Assembly (NCBI GenBank): GCA_016763215.1
Contig: JAESUF010000182.1
Location: forward strand, 1 to 13,686
Source of the DNA: Flavobacteriaceae bacterium
Lineage (GTDB): Bacteria; Bacteroidota; Bacteroidia; Flavobacteriales; Flavobacteriaceae
Length of the DNA: 13,686 nt
Direction of reading: 5' to 3'
The notes beneath the pieces are model-generated. The model was given only the letters and a program-made list of their open reading frames with translations, was not told the origin of the DNA and searched no databases. Of this stretch, positions 7,205 through 13,686 are shown in pieces (position 1 is the first letter of the stretch; every line of letters starts with the position of its first letter). A program made the position numbers and the translations under genes.

Positions 7205-8245
7205 TTACTTGTCTTCTTCGTTAAATAAATCTACTTTTCTTAACCACTTTGTTTTCTTGTTCAGTAGGAAAACATCCAAAAGTAAGAATAGAATTCCGAT
7301 TCCTAAAAACCACTGAAACTGATCTTTATAATCTGAAAATTGTTTCGTTTCAAATTCAGTTTTTTGTGCATTTCCGATAATATCTACAATTGTTTTTACT
7401 GGTTTCTCAGTTATATTTCCATCAATATAACTTCCAGAAGAAGCATCTGCAATAGCTTGTAAAATTTCTGGTTTACGTTGTGTTAATACAGTTTCCCCTT
7501 TTCGATCTTTTTTATACCCAATCAATGAGCCATTAATTTTTAAAGGAATAGGGGCTCCTTTTTCAGTTCCTACACCAATAGTATAGACTTTCACTCCTTC
7601 GTCTGCAATGTTTTGAGCCACCTGTTTGGTTTTTTCTTGATGATCTTCACCATCTGAAATAATGATTAAAAAACGATTGGTTTGCTCGTCATTATTATAG
7701 TACGTTTTGGCTAAATCTAGGGCTTCGTTAATAGCTGTCCCTTGACTAGACACCAAATCTGGATTTGCATTTTGCAAGAACATTTTTGCAGCCGCATGAT
7801 CTGTAGTAATAGGAAGTAACGGATAGGCATTTCCAGCATAAATAATAATACCAACTCGATCACTACCTAACTTGTCAATTATTTTTGAAATGATTTGTTT
7901 TGACTTTTCCAATCGATTTGGAGCAATGTCCTCCGCCAGCATACTGCGTGATACATCCAAAGCAAAAACAACATCAACACCTTCTCTTTTAACGGTTTTT
8001 AGTTTGGTTCCCATTTTTGGATTTACCAATGCTAAAATCAGAAAAGAAATACTGATGATAAAGAAAAGTAATTTTAAAACGGATTTGAAGACCGAAATGT
8101 TAGGAGCTAGTTTTAATAATAAGGAATGACTTGCAAACTTTCGTTGCGTTCTTTTTTTCCACCAAGACATCAATAGAAAAATCAGAACGATTACAGGAAT
8201 CACTCCAAAGAGATAAAAATATATGGGTTCTTCTATTTTGTACAT
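7205..8245 (-). CDS. batB: BatB: VWA-domain membrane protein
   Basis: This 346-residue protein has membrane helices at about 8-27 and 54-74, then a von Willebrand factor A domain at about 88-290, and a closing helix at about 312-328 followed by a basic tail. The metal-ion-dependent adhesion site is intact: DVSRS gives Asp97, Ser99 and Ser101, GTAI gives Thr170, and ISDGED gives Asp198. BatA and BatB are paired VWA proteins of the Bat system and probably bind partner proteins through this metal site at the membrane. The ATG directly abuts the batA stop codon (8246), which suggests translational coupling. batC follows after 11 nt. The LVNPKMGTKL segment after the second helix and the EDIAPNRLE segment after the metal site are typical of BatB. 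Confidence 0.92.
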   Translation of the reverse strand: MYKIEEPIYFYLFGVIPVIVLIFLLMSWWKKRTQRKFASHSLLLKLAPNISVFKSVLKLLFFIISISFLILALVNPKMGTKLKTVKREGVDVVFALDVSRSMLAEDIAPNRLEKSKQIISKIIDKLGSDRVGIIIYAGNAYPLLPITTDHAAAKMFLQNANPDLVSSQGTAINEALDLAKTYYNNDEQTNRFLIIISDGEDHQEKTKQVAQNIADEGVKVYTIGVGTEKGAPIPLKINGSLIGYKKDRKGETVLTQRKPEILQAIADASSGSYIDGNITEKPVKTIVDIIGNAQKTEFETKQFSDYKDQFQWFLGIGILFLLLDVFLLNKKTKWLRKVDLFNEEDK

Positions 8246-9250
8246 TTATATAAAACTTCTAAATATTGTGTTTCTAAATAAAAACTCTAAAAGCAATAAT
8301 CCACCTGCAATAAAAACTAAAAAACGATATTTTTCATCGTAGTTGGTATACTTAAATTCTTCAATTTTTGTTTTCTCAAGTTTGTCTATCTCATCGTAGA
8401 TAGCTTTCAGTTTTGTATTGTTTGTCGCCCTAAAATATTGTCCTTCAGTTTGCTCTGCAATATATTGTAAGAGTTCTTCATCAATTTCTACTTGCTGTCT
8501 TCTAAATTGTAATTTACCTGTTCTTGGATCTTTGCTATAGGGGAAATCAGCGGTTCCATTAGTTCCTATTCCTATCGTATATACTTTAATATTTAACTCT
8601 TTTGCCAACTCTGTAGCTGTTTTTGGGTCTACAAAACCAGAGTTGTTCACCCCATCGGTTAATAAGATGATGACTTTACTTTTAGCCTTGCTGTCCTTTA
8701 GTCTGTTTACGGCAGAACCTAGTCCCATTCCAATAGCAGTACCCCCTTCTAATTGTCCCCATTTGATTTCTGAAATGGTTCTTTTCACAATTCTTTTATC
8801 ACTGGTAATTGGAGTTTGTGTAAAACTTTCCCCAGCATAAACCACGATTCCAATTCGGTCATTTGGTCTTCTATTAACAAAATCAGTGGCTACAACTTTT
8901 AACGCTTCCAGTCGGTTTGGTTTTAAATCTCTTGCAAGCATACTCGCAGAGACGTCTATTGCCATAACAATATCAATTCCTCTATTTGCTTTTATTTTAG
9001 TACTCACTGCAACATTTTGAGGTCTTGCCAAGGCAACAATTAAGAAGGCAAGGGCCAGGAGCCTAAATAGGTATAGTAAAGGTTTTAGTTTGGGGATAAA
9101 AGAAGTGTTTTTAAATCCTTTTAGGCTAGAAACAGTTAATACGGTAGTATCTTTTTTTCTCATAAAGAAATACCATACCGCTAATAACGGGATTAAGATT
9201 AATAACCAGAGAAACTCTGGGTCGTGAAACTCTAAATTATTCCAATTCAT
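8246..9250 (-). CDS. batA: BatA: VWA-domain membrane protein
   Basis: This 334-residue protein has two N-terminal helices (about 13-31 and 57-76), a VWA domain (about 90-290) and one C-terminal helix (about 311-328). The metal site is complete: DVSAS gives Asp99, Ser101 and Ser103, GTAIG gives Thr171, and TDGVNN gives Asp199. The segments RDLKPNRLEA and VYAGESFTQTPIT are characteristic of BatA. The start codon lies inside the last codons of the upstream BatD-like gene, a 14-nt overlap, so the two are probably translated together. It is paired with BatB, which begins immediately after its stop. The role in oxygen or stress tolerance comes from the original Bacteroides fragilis work and is not visible in the sequence itself. 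Confidence 0.92.
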   Translation of the reverse strand: MNWNNLEFHDPEFLWLLILIPLLAVWYFFMRKKDTTVLTVSSLKGFKNTSFIPKLKPLLYLFRLLALAFLIVALARPQNVAVSTKIKANRGIDIVMAIDVSASMLARDLKPNRLEALKVVATDFVNRRPNDRIGIVVYAGESFTQTPITSDKRIVKRTISEIKWGQLEGGTAIGMGLGSAVNRLKDSKAKSKVIILLTDGVNNSGFVDPKTATELAKELNIKVYTIGIGTNGTADFPYSKDPRTGKLQFRRQQVEIDEELLQYIAEQTEGQYFRATNNTKLKAIYDEIDKLEKTKIEEFKYTNYDEKYRFLVFIAGGLLLLEFLFRNTIFRSFI

Positions 9251-10160
9251 CTTCTTTGGTTTCTTCTTCTATACTAGGTTTCGGTTTTAACTCATTTAAA
9301 ATATCTTCAGCATCCTTTCGATCTCCTTCTATTTGGTGAGATAAAGGTTTCGATTTTGCGAATTTCACTAAATCCGCTTCACTCAATAATATTTTTAATT
9401 TTTTAATGGTCTCTTTATTGGTTTCAAGAGTATTTGCATCATTGAAATCTTTTAATGTGTCAATAATCTCATCAGTCGTACTTTCTAAAGCAGGGATTTT
9501 GAGTTCTTTTTCCACATACGCCCTAACAATTTCGGTTAGCTCGCTATAGTATCTTTTAACTTCATTGTTTTGCCATAGTAATTTTTCATCCAATTTATGA
9601 AGTCTCTCAATAGCTTCTTCATATGGAGGTAAAAGGGCAATGATTTCTTCTTCTGTAACTTCTTTTTTCTTACGTGTTTTGAGGTAATAAATAAGAGCTG
9701 CAATTAATAATAAACCAAGGATTACCCATATTAAATAAGGTATAAAATCGTCAAACACATAAGGTTCCCCTTGAATGGCTTTGATTGGGAACATTTTTTG
9801 CTTGATGGTATCAATAGCTATTGTAGCAACATTGATAAGGATAGAATCCGTTATATAAGCTCTATTCTTAATAAAAACTTGTTGAGAAGGAATATAAAAA
9901 GCACCACTATCAAACCCAGTAAGCAAGTATTTTTTTATAAGATTGTTTTTAACGGTGTCTATTTTTAAATCTTCAACAATCTCTAAACCTTTTAAATTTT
10001 CTAATTTAGGAATGATCACACTTGTGGTATCATCCACAGTGATTTGATAAAAAAACTGTTCACCAATTCTAATATTGGTCGTGTCTACTGCTACTTCTAC
10101 TTGTTGTGAAAAAGAAACAGTACTAATTAATAGCATTAATAAAAGGAATCTAATCTTCAT
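9237..10160 (-). CDS. BatD-like one-helix membrane protein of the Bat operon
   Basis: This 307-residue protein has a signal peptide (1-19, ending SFSQ), a periplasmic beta-rich part of about 115 residues, a single membrane helix at about 140-160 followed by a positive cluster (KTRKKK), and an acidic, helical cytoplasmic part of about 140 residues ending in a Glu-rich tail. The plan of signal, beta domain, helix and cytoplasmic helices is a shortened version of BatD, and the opening motif (DTTNIRIGEQFFYQITV) resembles the start of a BatD repeat. The cytoplasmic segment with YYSELTEIVRAYVEKEL resembles DUF4381-type proteins found in similar MoxR/DUF58 clusters. It lies 5 nt after the DUF58 gene and overlaps batA by 14 nt, so it is surely part of the complex. 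Its exact role is unknown. Confidence 0.75.
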   Translation of the reverse strand: MKIRFLLLMLLISTVSFSQQVEVAVDTTNIRIGEQFFYQITVDDTTSVIIPKLENLKGLEIVEDLKIDTVKNNLIKKYLLTGFDSGAFYIPSQQVFIKNRAYITDSILINVATIAIDTIKQKMFPIKAIQGEPYVFDDFIPYLIWVILGLLLIAALIYYLKTRKKKEVTEEEIIALLPPYEEAIERLHKLDEKLLWQNNEVKRYYSELTEIVRAYVEKELKIPALESTTDEIIDTLKDFNDANTLETNKETIKKLKILLSEADLVKFAKSKPLSHQIEGDRKDAEDILNELKPKPSIEEETKEDELE

Positions 10161-10165
10161 CTGCT

Positions 10166-11035
10166 CTATCTGCCTTTGTGTTTAAAATATCCTAGTAACT
10201 TTTTCACATAGCTCTCATCTACTCTTGTATTGATAGTTCCAGCCCCACTTCTTTTAAAAGTAGTATGATAGTAATCTGCTAATCGTAAAGCATTTGCTTT
10301 ATAGCTGTTTCTAACAAATCTCGAAGAAGTATTTACCAATTGAACAGCGTTGGTTTCTGCATCTAGCATAGGAACCATCCCTAAATTCGGAATTTCCTCA
10401 TCATGTTTATCATAGACTCGAACCCCTGTAATGTCATGTTTATTTCCAACAATCTTTAAGGTTCTTTCATAATCATCATCCATAAAATCTGAAAGCATAA
10501 ATACAATAGCTTTCTTTTTCATCACATTGCTTAGAAACTTAAAAGCTTCACCAATGTTGGTTTTTTTGCTTTTAGGAGTAAATTCAATTAAGTCGCGAAT
10601 AATCCTAAGCACATGACTTTTTCCCTTTTTAGGAGGAATGAATAATTCAATTTGATCTGAAAAAAGAATCAACCCTACTTTGTCATTGTTTTGAATTGCT
10701 GAAAAGGCTAGGGTAGCAGCAATTTCAGTAACAGTGTCTTTTTTAAACTGCTCAGAAGTACCAAACAATCCAGAGCCAGAAACATCAACCATTAACATCA
10801 TTGTTAATTCACGCTCTTCTTCAAAAACTTTAATGTACGGTTCATTATATCTTGCAGTAACATTCCAATCAATAGCCCTAACATCATCTCCAAATTGATA
10901 TTGTCGCACTTCAGAAAATGTCATCCCTCTTCCTTTGAAGGTGGAATGATATTCACCTCCAAAAAGATGATCGGACAAACGCTTCGTCTTAATCTCTATT
11001 TTTCGTACTTTTTTTAATATCTCTTTGGTGTCCAT
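10166..11035 (-). CDS. DUF58 domain protein with VWA-like fold
   Basis: This 289-residue soluble protein has no signal peptide or helix. The DUF58 signature is clear at about residues 34-58: KGRGMTFSEVRQYQFGDDVR followed by AIDWN. A VWA-like segment follows with VDVSGSG (Asp84, Ser86, Ser88) and later FMLSDFMDDD. Proteins of this family are nearly always encoded beside a MoxR ATPase, as here, and are presumed cytoplasmic partners or substrates of it. The stop codon is TAG. The next gene starts after 5 nt. Upstream, a short candidate ORF ends 4 nt before the ATG. Length is usual for the compact bacteroidotal version of the family. Confidence 0.92.
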   Translation of the reverse strand: MDTKEILKKVRKIEIKTKRLSDHLFGGEYHSTFKGRGMTFSEVRQYQFGDDVRAIDWNVTARYNEPYIKVFEEERELTMMLMVDVSGSGLFGTSEQFKKDTVTEIAATLAFSAIQNNDKVGLILFSDQIELFIPPKKGKSHVLRIIRDLIEFTPKSKKTNIGEAFKFLSNVMKKKAIVFMLSDFMDDDYERTLKIVGNKHDITGVRVYDKHDEEIPNLGMVPMLDAETNAVQLVNTSSRFVRNSYKANALRLADYYHTTFKRSGAGTINTRVDESYVKKLLGYFKHKGR

Positions 11036-11039
11036 TTTC

Positions 11040-11123
11040 TTAATTAACCCATTGCGAGGGTAAAGGTTCCATCTCTAATTCTAAAATTTCTTTATTTCCT
11101 GTTAAGGTTTTATATGTTGTCAA
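11040..11123 (-). CDS. Candidate short ORF between moxR and the DUF58 gene
   Basis: The 161-nt gap between moxR and the DUF58 gene contains a 27-codon frame from TTG (11123-11121) to TAA (11042-11040). The stop is 4 nt before the DUF58 start codon. The peptide begins MTTYKTLTGN and ends EPLPSQWVN; it looks protein-like (amphipathic, acidic middle, Pro/Trp end) rather than a random translation. Upstream in the same frame another stop-free stretch of about 22 codons follows a TAG and is closed by a TAA about 15 nt before the TTG. It could be a real micropeptide, a leader that couples translation to the DUF58 gene, the remnant of a longer decayed gene, or chance. There is no ATG near the beginning, which lowers confidence. 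Confidence 0.3.
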   Translation of the reverse strand: MTTYKTLTGNKEILELEMEPLPSQWVN

Positions 11124-11196
11124 TTTATGTTTTATAGTTTAAGTTTTAAGGGGTAAACATTTTTTTAATTGACGGAGTTGATTGTAGTAAGTGTTT

Positions 11197-12186
11197 TTAT
11201 GGAACTTCTATTTCATTAATAATTGAATTAATAATGTCAATTGATGAAATGTTCTCTGCTTCAGCTTCATATGTGATTCCAATTCTATGACGTAAAACAT
11301 CGTATACAATTGCTCTTACATCTTCAGGAATTACATATCCCCTTCTTTTAATAAAGGCATAACATTTGGCAGCTTTAGCTAAGTTAATACTTCCCCTTGG
11401 TGACGCTCCAAAACTTATTAAAGCACTTAATTGGGGTAAATTATATCTATCTGGATATCTAGTAGCAAATATAATGTCTAAGATGTATTTTTCTATTTTC
11501 TCATCCATATACACTTCATTTGCAGCCTCTCTTGCCTTGATGATTTGTTCAATAGAAACAACAGGGTTTACAGTTTCGAAGGTTCCACTTAAATTTTGAC
11601 GCATAATTGTTTGTTCATCATCTAACTTTGGATAATCAACAACCACCTTTAACATAAAACGATCTACCTGAGCTTCTGGTAATGGATATGTCCCTTCTTG
11701 TTCTACTGGATATTGAGTAGCCATAACCAAGAAAGGTTCCTGAAGTTTAAATGTTTTATCTCCAATTGTAACTTGACGCTCTTGCATCGCTTCTAAAAGT
11801 GCAGATTGCACTTTAGCAGGAGCACGGTTAATCTCATCAGCGAGTACAAAGTTGGCGAAAATCGGTCCTTTTTTTATAGAAAACTCATTCTCTTTAATGT
11901 TATAAATCATTGTACCTACAACATCCGCAGGTAATAAATCTGGAGTAAATTGAATTCTGCTAAAAGATGCCTGCACTGCTTTGGACAGCGTGTTAATTGC
12001 TAAGGTCTTTGCCAGACCCGGTACGCCTTCTAGTAAAATATGGCCATTTCCTAAAAGACCGATCAGTAAACGTTCTATCATTTCCTTTTGACCCACAATC
12101 ACTTTATTCATTTCTGAAGTAAGTATGTCTACAAAAGCACTCTCTCTTTCTATTTTCTCGTTAATAGCTCTAACATCTACGTCCAT
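11197..12186 (-). CDS. MoxR family AAA+ ATPase
   Basis: This 329-residue cytoplasmic AAA+ ATPase of the MoxR type has Walker A GVPGLAKT at residues 54-61 and Walker B FVLADEINRAP with Asp117-Glu118. The conserved block EQEGTYPLPEAQVDRF lies at about 162-177. The sensor 2 region has the GASPRGS pattern, and the C-terminal lid is intact. The position after beta-4, usually ATQNP in this family, reads ATQYP (156-160), so a Tyr replaces the presumed sensor 1 Asn. MoxR ATPases act as chaperone-like remodellers of VWA-containing partners; here these would be DUF58, BatA and BatB. It is the first gene of the operon, with a promoter in the divergent region upstream. Start at ATG 12186-12184 gives the usual length. 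Confidence 0.94.
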   Translation of the reverse strand: MDVDVRAINEKIERESAFVDILTSEMNKVIVGQKEMIERLLIGLLGNGHILLEGVPGLAKTLAINTLSKAVQASFSRIQFTPDLLPADVVGTMIYNIKENEFSIKKGPIFANFVLADEINRAPAKVQSALLEAMQERQVTIGDKTFKLQEPFLVMATQYPVEQEGTYPLPEAQVDRFMLKVVVDYPKLDDEQTIMRQNLSGTFETVNPVVSIEQIIKAREAANEVYMDEKIEKYILDIIFATRYPDRYNLPQLSALISFGASPRGSINLAKAAKCYAFIKRRGYVIPEDVRAIVYDVLRHRIGITYEAEAENISSIDIINSIINEIEVP

Positions 12187-12225
12187 ATATATATTGTCGA
12201 TTTTATGATTTTAACTAGTGAAAAG

Positions 12226-12233
12226 CAAAGCTA
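12226..12233 (-). promoter_or_regulatory. -7 promoter element for the moxR/bat operon (TAGCTTTG)
   Basis: On the minus strand these bases read TAGCTTTG, an exact TAnnTTTG match of the Bacteroidota type, 39 nt before the moxR ATG. A good -33 TTG at the right spacing is not evident. A 7-bp inverted repeat (12249-12266) occupies that place. This is the only good -7 element I see before moxR, and the operon has no other obvious promoter down to batE. Confidence 0.5.
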
Positions 12234-12248
12234 CAATAATAGGAAATT

Positions 12249-12266
12249 CTATCTTGTTAAAGATAG
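12249..12266. repeat. Perfect 7-bp inverted repeat over the -33 region of the moxR promoter
   Basis: CTATCTT (12249-12255) and AAGATAG (12260-12266) are perfect inverse complements around a GTTA loop. The repeat lies 16-33 nt upstream of the -7 element on the moxR side, where a regulator would overlap sigma-factor contacts. An operator is the natural reading, but a chance repeat in AT-rich DNA is possible. Confidence 0.4.
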
Positions 12267-12404
12267 GTTAAAGGTAAATAAGGACTATTTTTTATAGAAG
12301 TTTTATGAAAATTTACTCTTTTTATTAACATATGTATAGGGTGGGTACTTACACGTATATAGCACGTAAATCAAAGATTTTCTTAATATTAGCGCAGGAA
12401 ATCC

Positions 12405-12435
12405 TTGTTTTTGTGGAAAAAAAAAGTAATTTTTG
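12405..12435 (+). promoter_or_regulatory. Probable promoter for the TonB-dependent receptor gene
   Basis: TTG at 12405-12407 and TAATTTTTG at 12427-12435 are separated by 19 nt. This fits the flavobacterial TTG-N17-23-TAnnTTTG promoter except for one extra T in the -7 element. The spacer holds an A9 run. Transcription would start near 12441, giving a leader of about 20 nt that has no Shine-Dalgarno sequence but is A/T-rich, which is normal for this phylum. Farther upstream CACGTA occurs twice (12352 and 12363), 11 bp apart, a possible activator site. Confidence 0.5.
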
Positions 12436-12463
12436 CGCTATAATCAATCAATCATAATAATAT

Positions 12464-13686
12464 ATGAAACAAAATGACTTATTAAAAGTTTTCACGATCG
12501 TATTTTTATTTTTTGGAGCCGTTGCGATAAACGCCCAAACAATTAAAGGAAAAGTTATAGACTCAAAGGGTGAGGCTCTAGCTTTTATGAACGTAGTGGA
12601 AAAAGGAACTACTAATGGAACTACTACAGATGAAAATGGTGAGTTCTCATTAAATGTAAAGCAATTACCTACCGTAATTACTGTATCCTCTTTAGGATTT
12701 AAAACGACTGAAAAGAGAGTTATTGATACCAACTCTTTCACTATTGTACTTGAAGAAGACAACGTTGCCTTAGATGAGGTAGTTTTAGTTGGATCAAGAA
12801 ACAAAAACAGAACTGTTGCAGATACACCAGTTCCAATCGATATTATTGACGTTTCTGAACTAGTAAGTGCTGGTCCTCAGATTACCGTTAATGATATTTT
12901 AAATTATGTAGCACCTTCTTTTACTTCTACATCACAAACAGTTTCTGATGGTACTGACCATATTGATCCTGCTTCTTTAAGAGGTTTAGGACCAGATCAA
13001 GTTTTGGTGTTGGTAAACGGAAAGAGAAGACATAATACTTCTTTAGTAAATGTAAATGGAACTGTAGGTAGAGGTAGTGTTGGAACAGACATGAATGCAA
13101 TTCCTGCTTTTGCTATTAAAAGAATTGAACTTTTAAAAGATGGAGCTGCTGCTCAATATGGTAGTGATGCCATTGCAGGAGTTATCAATATCGTTTTAAA
13201 AAGTAATGAAGGATTTGAATTTTCTGTAAACACAGGTTCAAACTGGGGATCAGAAACAAACAACCAAAACGGAGGTTTAGACGGAGAGAATTTCCAATTA
13301 AACGCTAATTTTGGTATTCCTTTAGGTGATAACGGAGGTTTTATCAACTTTACTGGAGAGCTATCTACAAGAGCTCCTTCAAGTAGAGCTGGAAAAGATG
13401 GGTTCTCAGGAACTATCTTTAATGGAGCAAATTCAATTGAATGGATTGGAGCAAATAGCGGATTAGGTTCTGATATTACTCAATATTCATTAAATGAAGT
13501 TAAATTATTAGCACAAGGGGTTACACATTTTGATCTTGCTTTAAAAAATGGAGCTGTCGGAGGAAAAATAATGGGCGCAGGTGGAGGTGGCTTTTTCATA
13601 TTCTACTGCGATAACAACAAAAGTAATTTTGTAAGCCAAATGGGAAAAAATGGGCTTGAGAGGATACCATTCAGGTTCGATTTTGA
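12464..13686 (+). CDS. TonB-dependent receptor, N-terminal part, running in frame into foreign sequence
   Basis: The frame opens at ATG 12464 and has no stop before the window ends. Residues 1-25 are a signal peptide (ending INAQ). Residues 26-100 form a carboxypeptidase-regulatory-like domain (IKGKVIDSKGEALAFMNVV, TTTDENGEFSL). A TonB-box-like DEVVLVGSR lies at 104-112. The plug domain (about 115-248) has RGLGPDQVLVLVNGKRR and RIELLKDGAAAQYGSDAIAG. The first barrel strands follow to about residue 357. Such outer-membrane receptors import siderophores, vitamins or glycans using TonB energy; the substrate cannot be read here. A complete receptor has roughly 800-1000 residues, so most of the barrel is absent. 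From about residue 358 the frame encodes a kinase-like motif instead, so the last ~50 codons should not be taken as receptor. Confidence 0.85.
   Translation, partial: MKQNDLLKVFTIVFLFFGAVAINAQTIKGKVIDSKGEALAFMNVVEKGTTNGTTTDENGEFSLNVKQLPTVITVSSLGFKTTEKRVIDTNSFTIVLEEDNVALDEVVLVGSRNKNRTVADTPVPIDIIDVSELVSAGPQITVNDILNYVAPSFTSTSQTVSDGTDHIDPASLRGLGPDQVLVLVNGKRRHNTSLVNVNGTVGRGSVGTDMNAIPAFAIKRIELLKDGAAAQYGSDAIAGVINIVLKSNEGFEFSVNTGSNWGSETNNQNGGLDGENFQLNANFGIPLGDNGGFINFTGELSTRAPSSRAGKDGFSGTIFNGANSIEWIGANSGLGSDITQYSLNEVKLLAQGVTHFDLALKNGAVGGKIMGAGGGGFFIFYCDNNKSNFVSQMGKNGLERIPFRFDF
13535..13686 (+). other. GHMP kinase (HddA-like) C-terminal fragment fused in frame to the receptor
   Basis: About 50 codons at the right edge read LALKNGAVGGKIMGAGGGGF, followed by FIFYC and a tail ending ERIPFRFDF. 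Glycine-rich GKIMGAGGGGF is motif 3 of the GHMP sugar-kinase superfamily. The combination with a following FYC segment and a closing IPFRFDF is typical of D-glycero-D-manno-heptose 7-phosphate kinases (HddA). It has nothing to do with a TonB receptor barrel. The codons also change: AGG twice and ATA three times in about 50 codons, whereas the preceding 357 codons use only AGA for Arg and ATA twice. The break lies somewhere in about 13520-13550, where FDxALKN-like sequence could be shared by both proteins. The fragment is about 150 nt long and cut by the window end. Confidence 0.72.

Noticed and set aside
3841..12186. Bat operon as a new defence or secretion system
   Set aside because: MoxR, DUF58 and VWA/TPR genes can look like a novel complex, but the order and domain content match the known Bacteroides aerotolerance cluster.
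12448..12804. Minus-strand frame opposite the start of the TonB-dependent receptor
   Set aside because: It overlaps a well-supported signal peptide and carboxypeptidase-regulatory-like domain in the plus frame, and its translation is serine/threonine/valine-rich with no domain.
1..13686. Insertion sequence, prophage, CRISPR array, tRNA or rRNA
   Set aside because: I saw no transposase or phage-like frame, no regularly spaced direct repeats, no cloverleaf-like segment and no conserved rRNA sequence.

Overview
The window is AT-rich, uses almost no Shine-Dalgarno leaders, and has TAnnTTTG-type promoter elements. It carries a complete Bat (Bacteroides aerotolerance) gene set and the start of a SusC/FepA-style TonB-dependent receptor with a carboxypeptidase-regulatory-like N-terminal domain. 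Together these point to Bacteroidota, most likely Flavobacteriia and plausibly marine. Both ends are cut: the left edge starts inside a cvpA-like gene and the right edge runs off inside an open frame.

Layout. (1) 1-850, plus strand: the 3' part of a CvpA-family membrane protein, then a small secreted protein of unknown function. (2) 856-3362, minus strand: a beta-class carbonic anhydrase followed 23 nt later by a SulP anion transporter with a STAS domain, converging on the small secreted gene. This is a likely bicarbonate uptake/interconversion pair. Its leader region holds two inverted repeats. (3) 3491-3781, minus strand: a small membrane-anchored or secreted acidic protein with its own promoter element. 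(4) 3841-12186, minus strand: moxR, a short candidate ORF, a DUF58 gene, a one-TM BatD-like gene, batA, batB, batC, batD and batE. Apart from the 161-nt moxR/DUF58 gap the genes abut or overlap, so they look like one operon. The system joins a MoxR AAA+ ATPase, three VWA-type proteins (DUF58, BatA, BatB), TPR proteins (BatC, BatE) and large periplasmic beta-rich proteins (BatD and the smaller BatD-like protein) into a presumed envelope complex. (5) 12187-12463: a divergent intergenic region with a promoter for each direction. (6) 12464-13686, plus strand: the N-terminal part of a TonB-dependent receptor.

The most surprising signal is at the right edge. After about 357 codons of receptor the same frame passes without a break into the C-terminal glycine-rich motif of a GHMP sugar kinase (HddA-like), with a change in codon choice. 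This is most simply an assembly chimera at a contig end, although a real rearrangement cannot be excluded from sequence alone. I see no mobile element, CRISPR array, tRNA or rRNA. The rest of the window is well-ordered flavobacterial core or near-core content rather than an evident new system.
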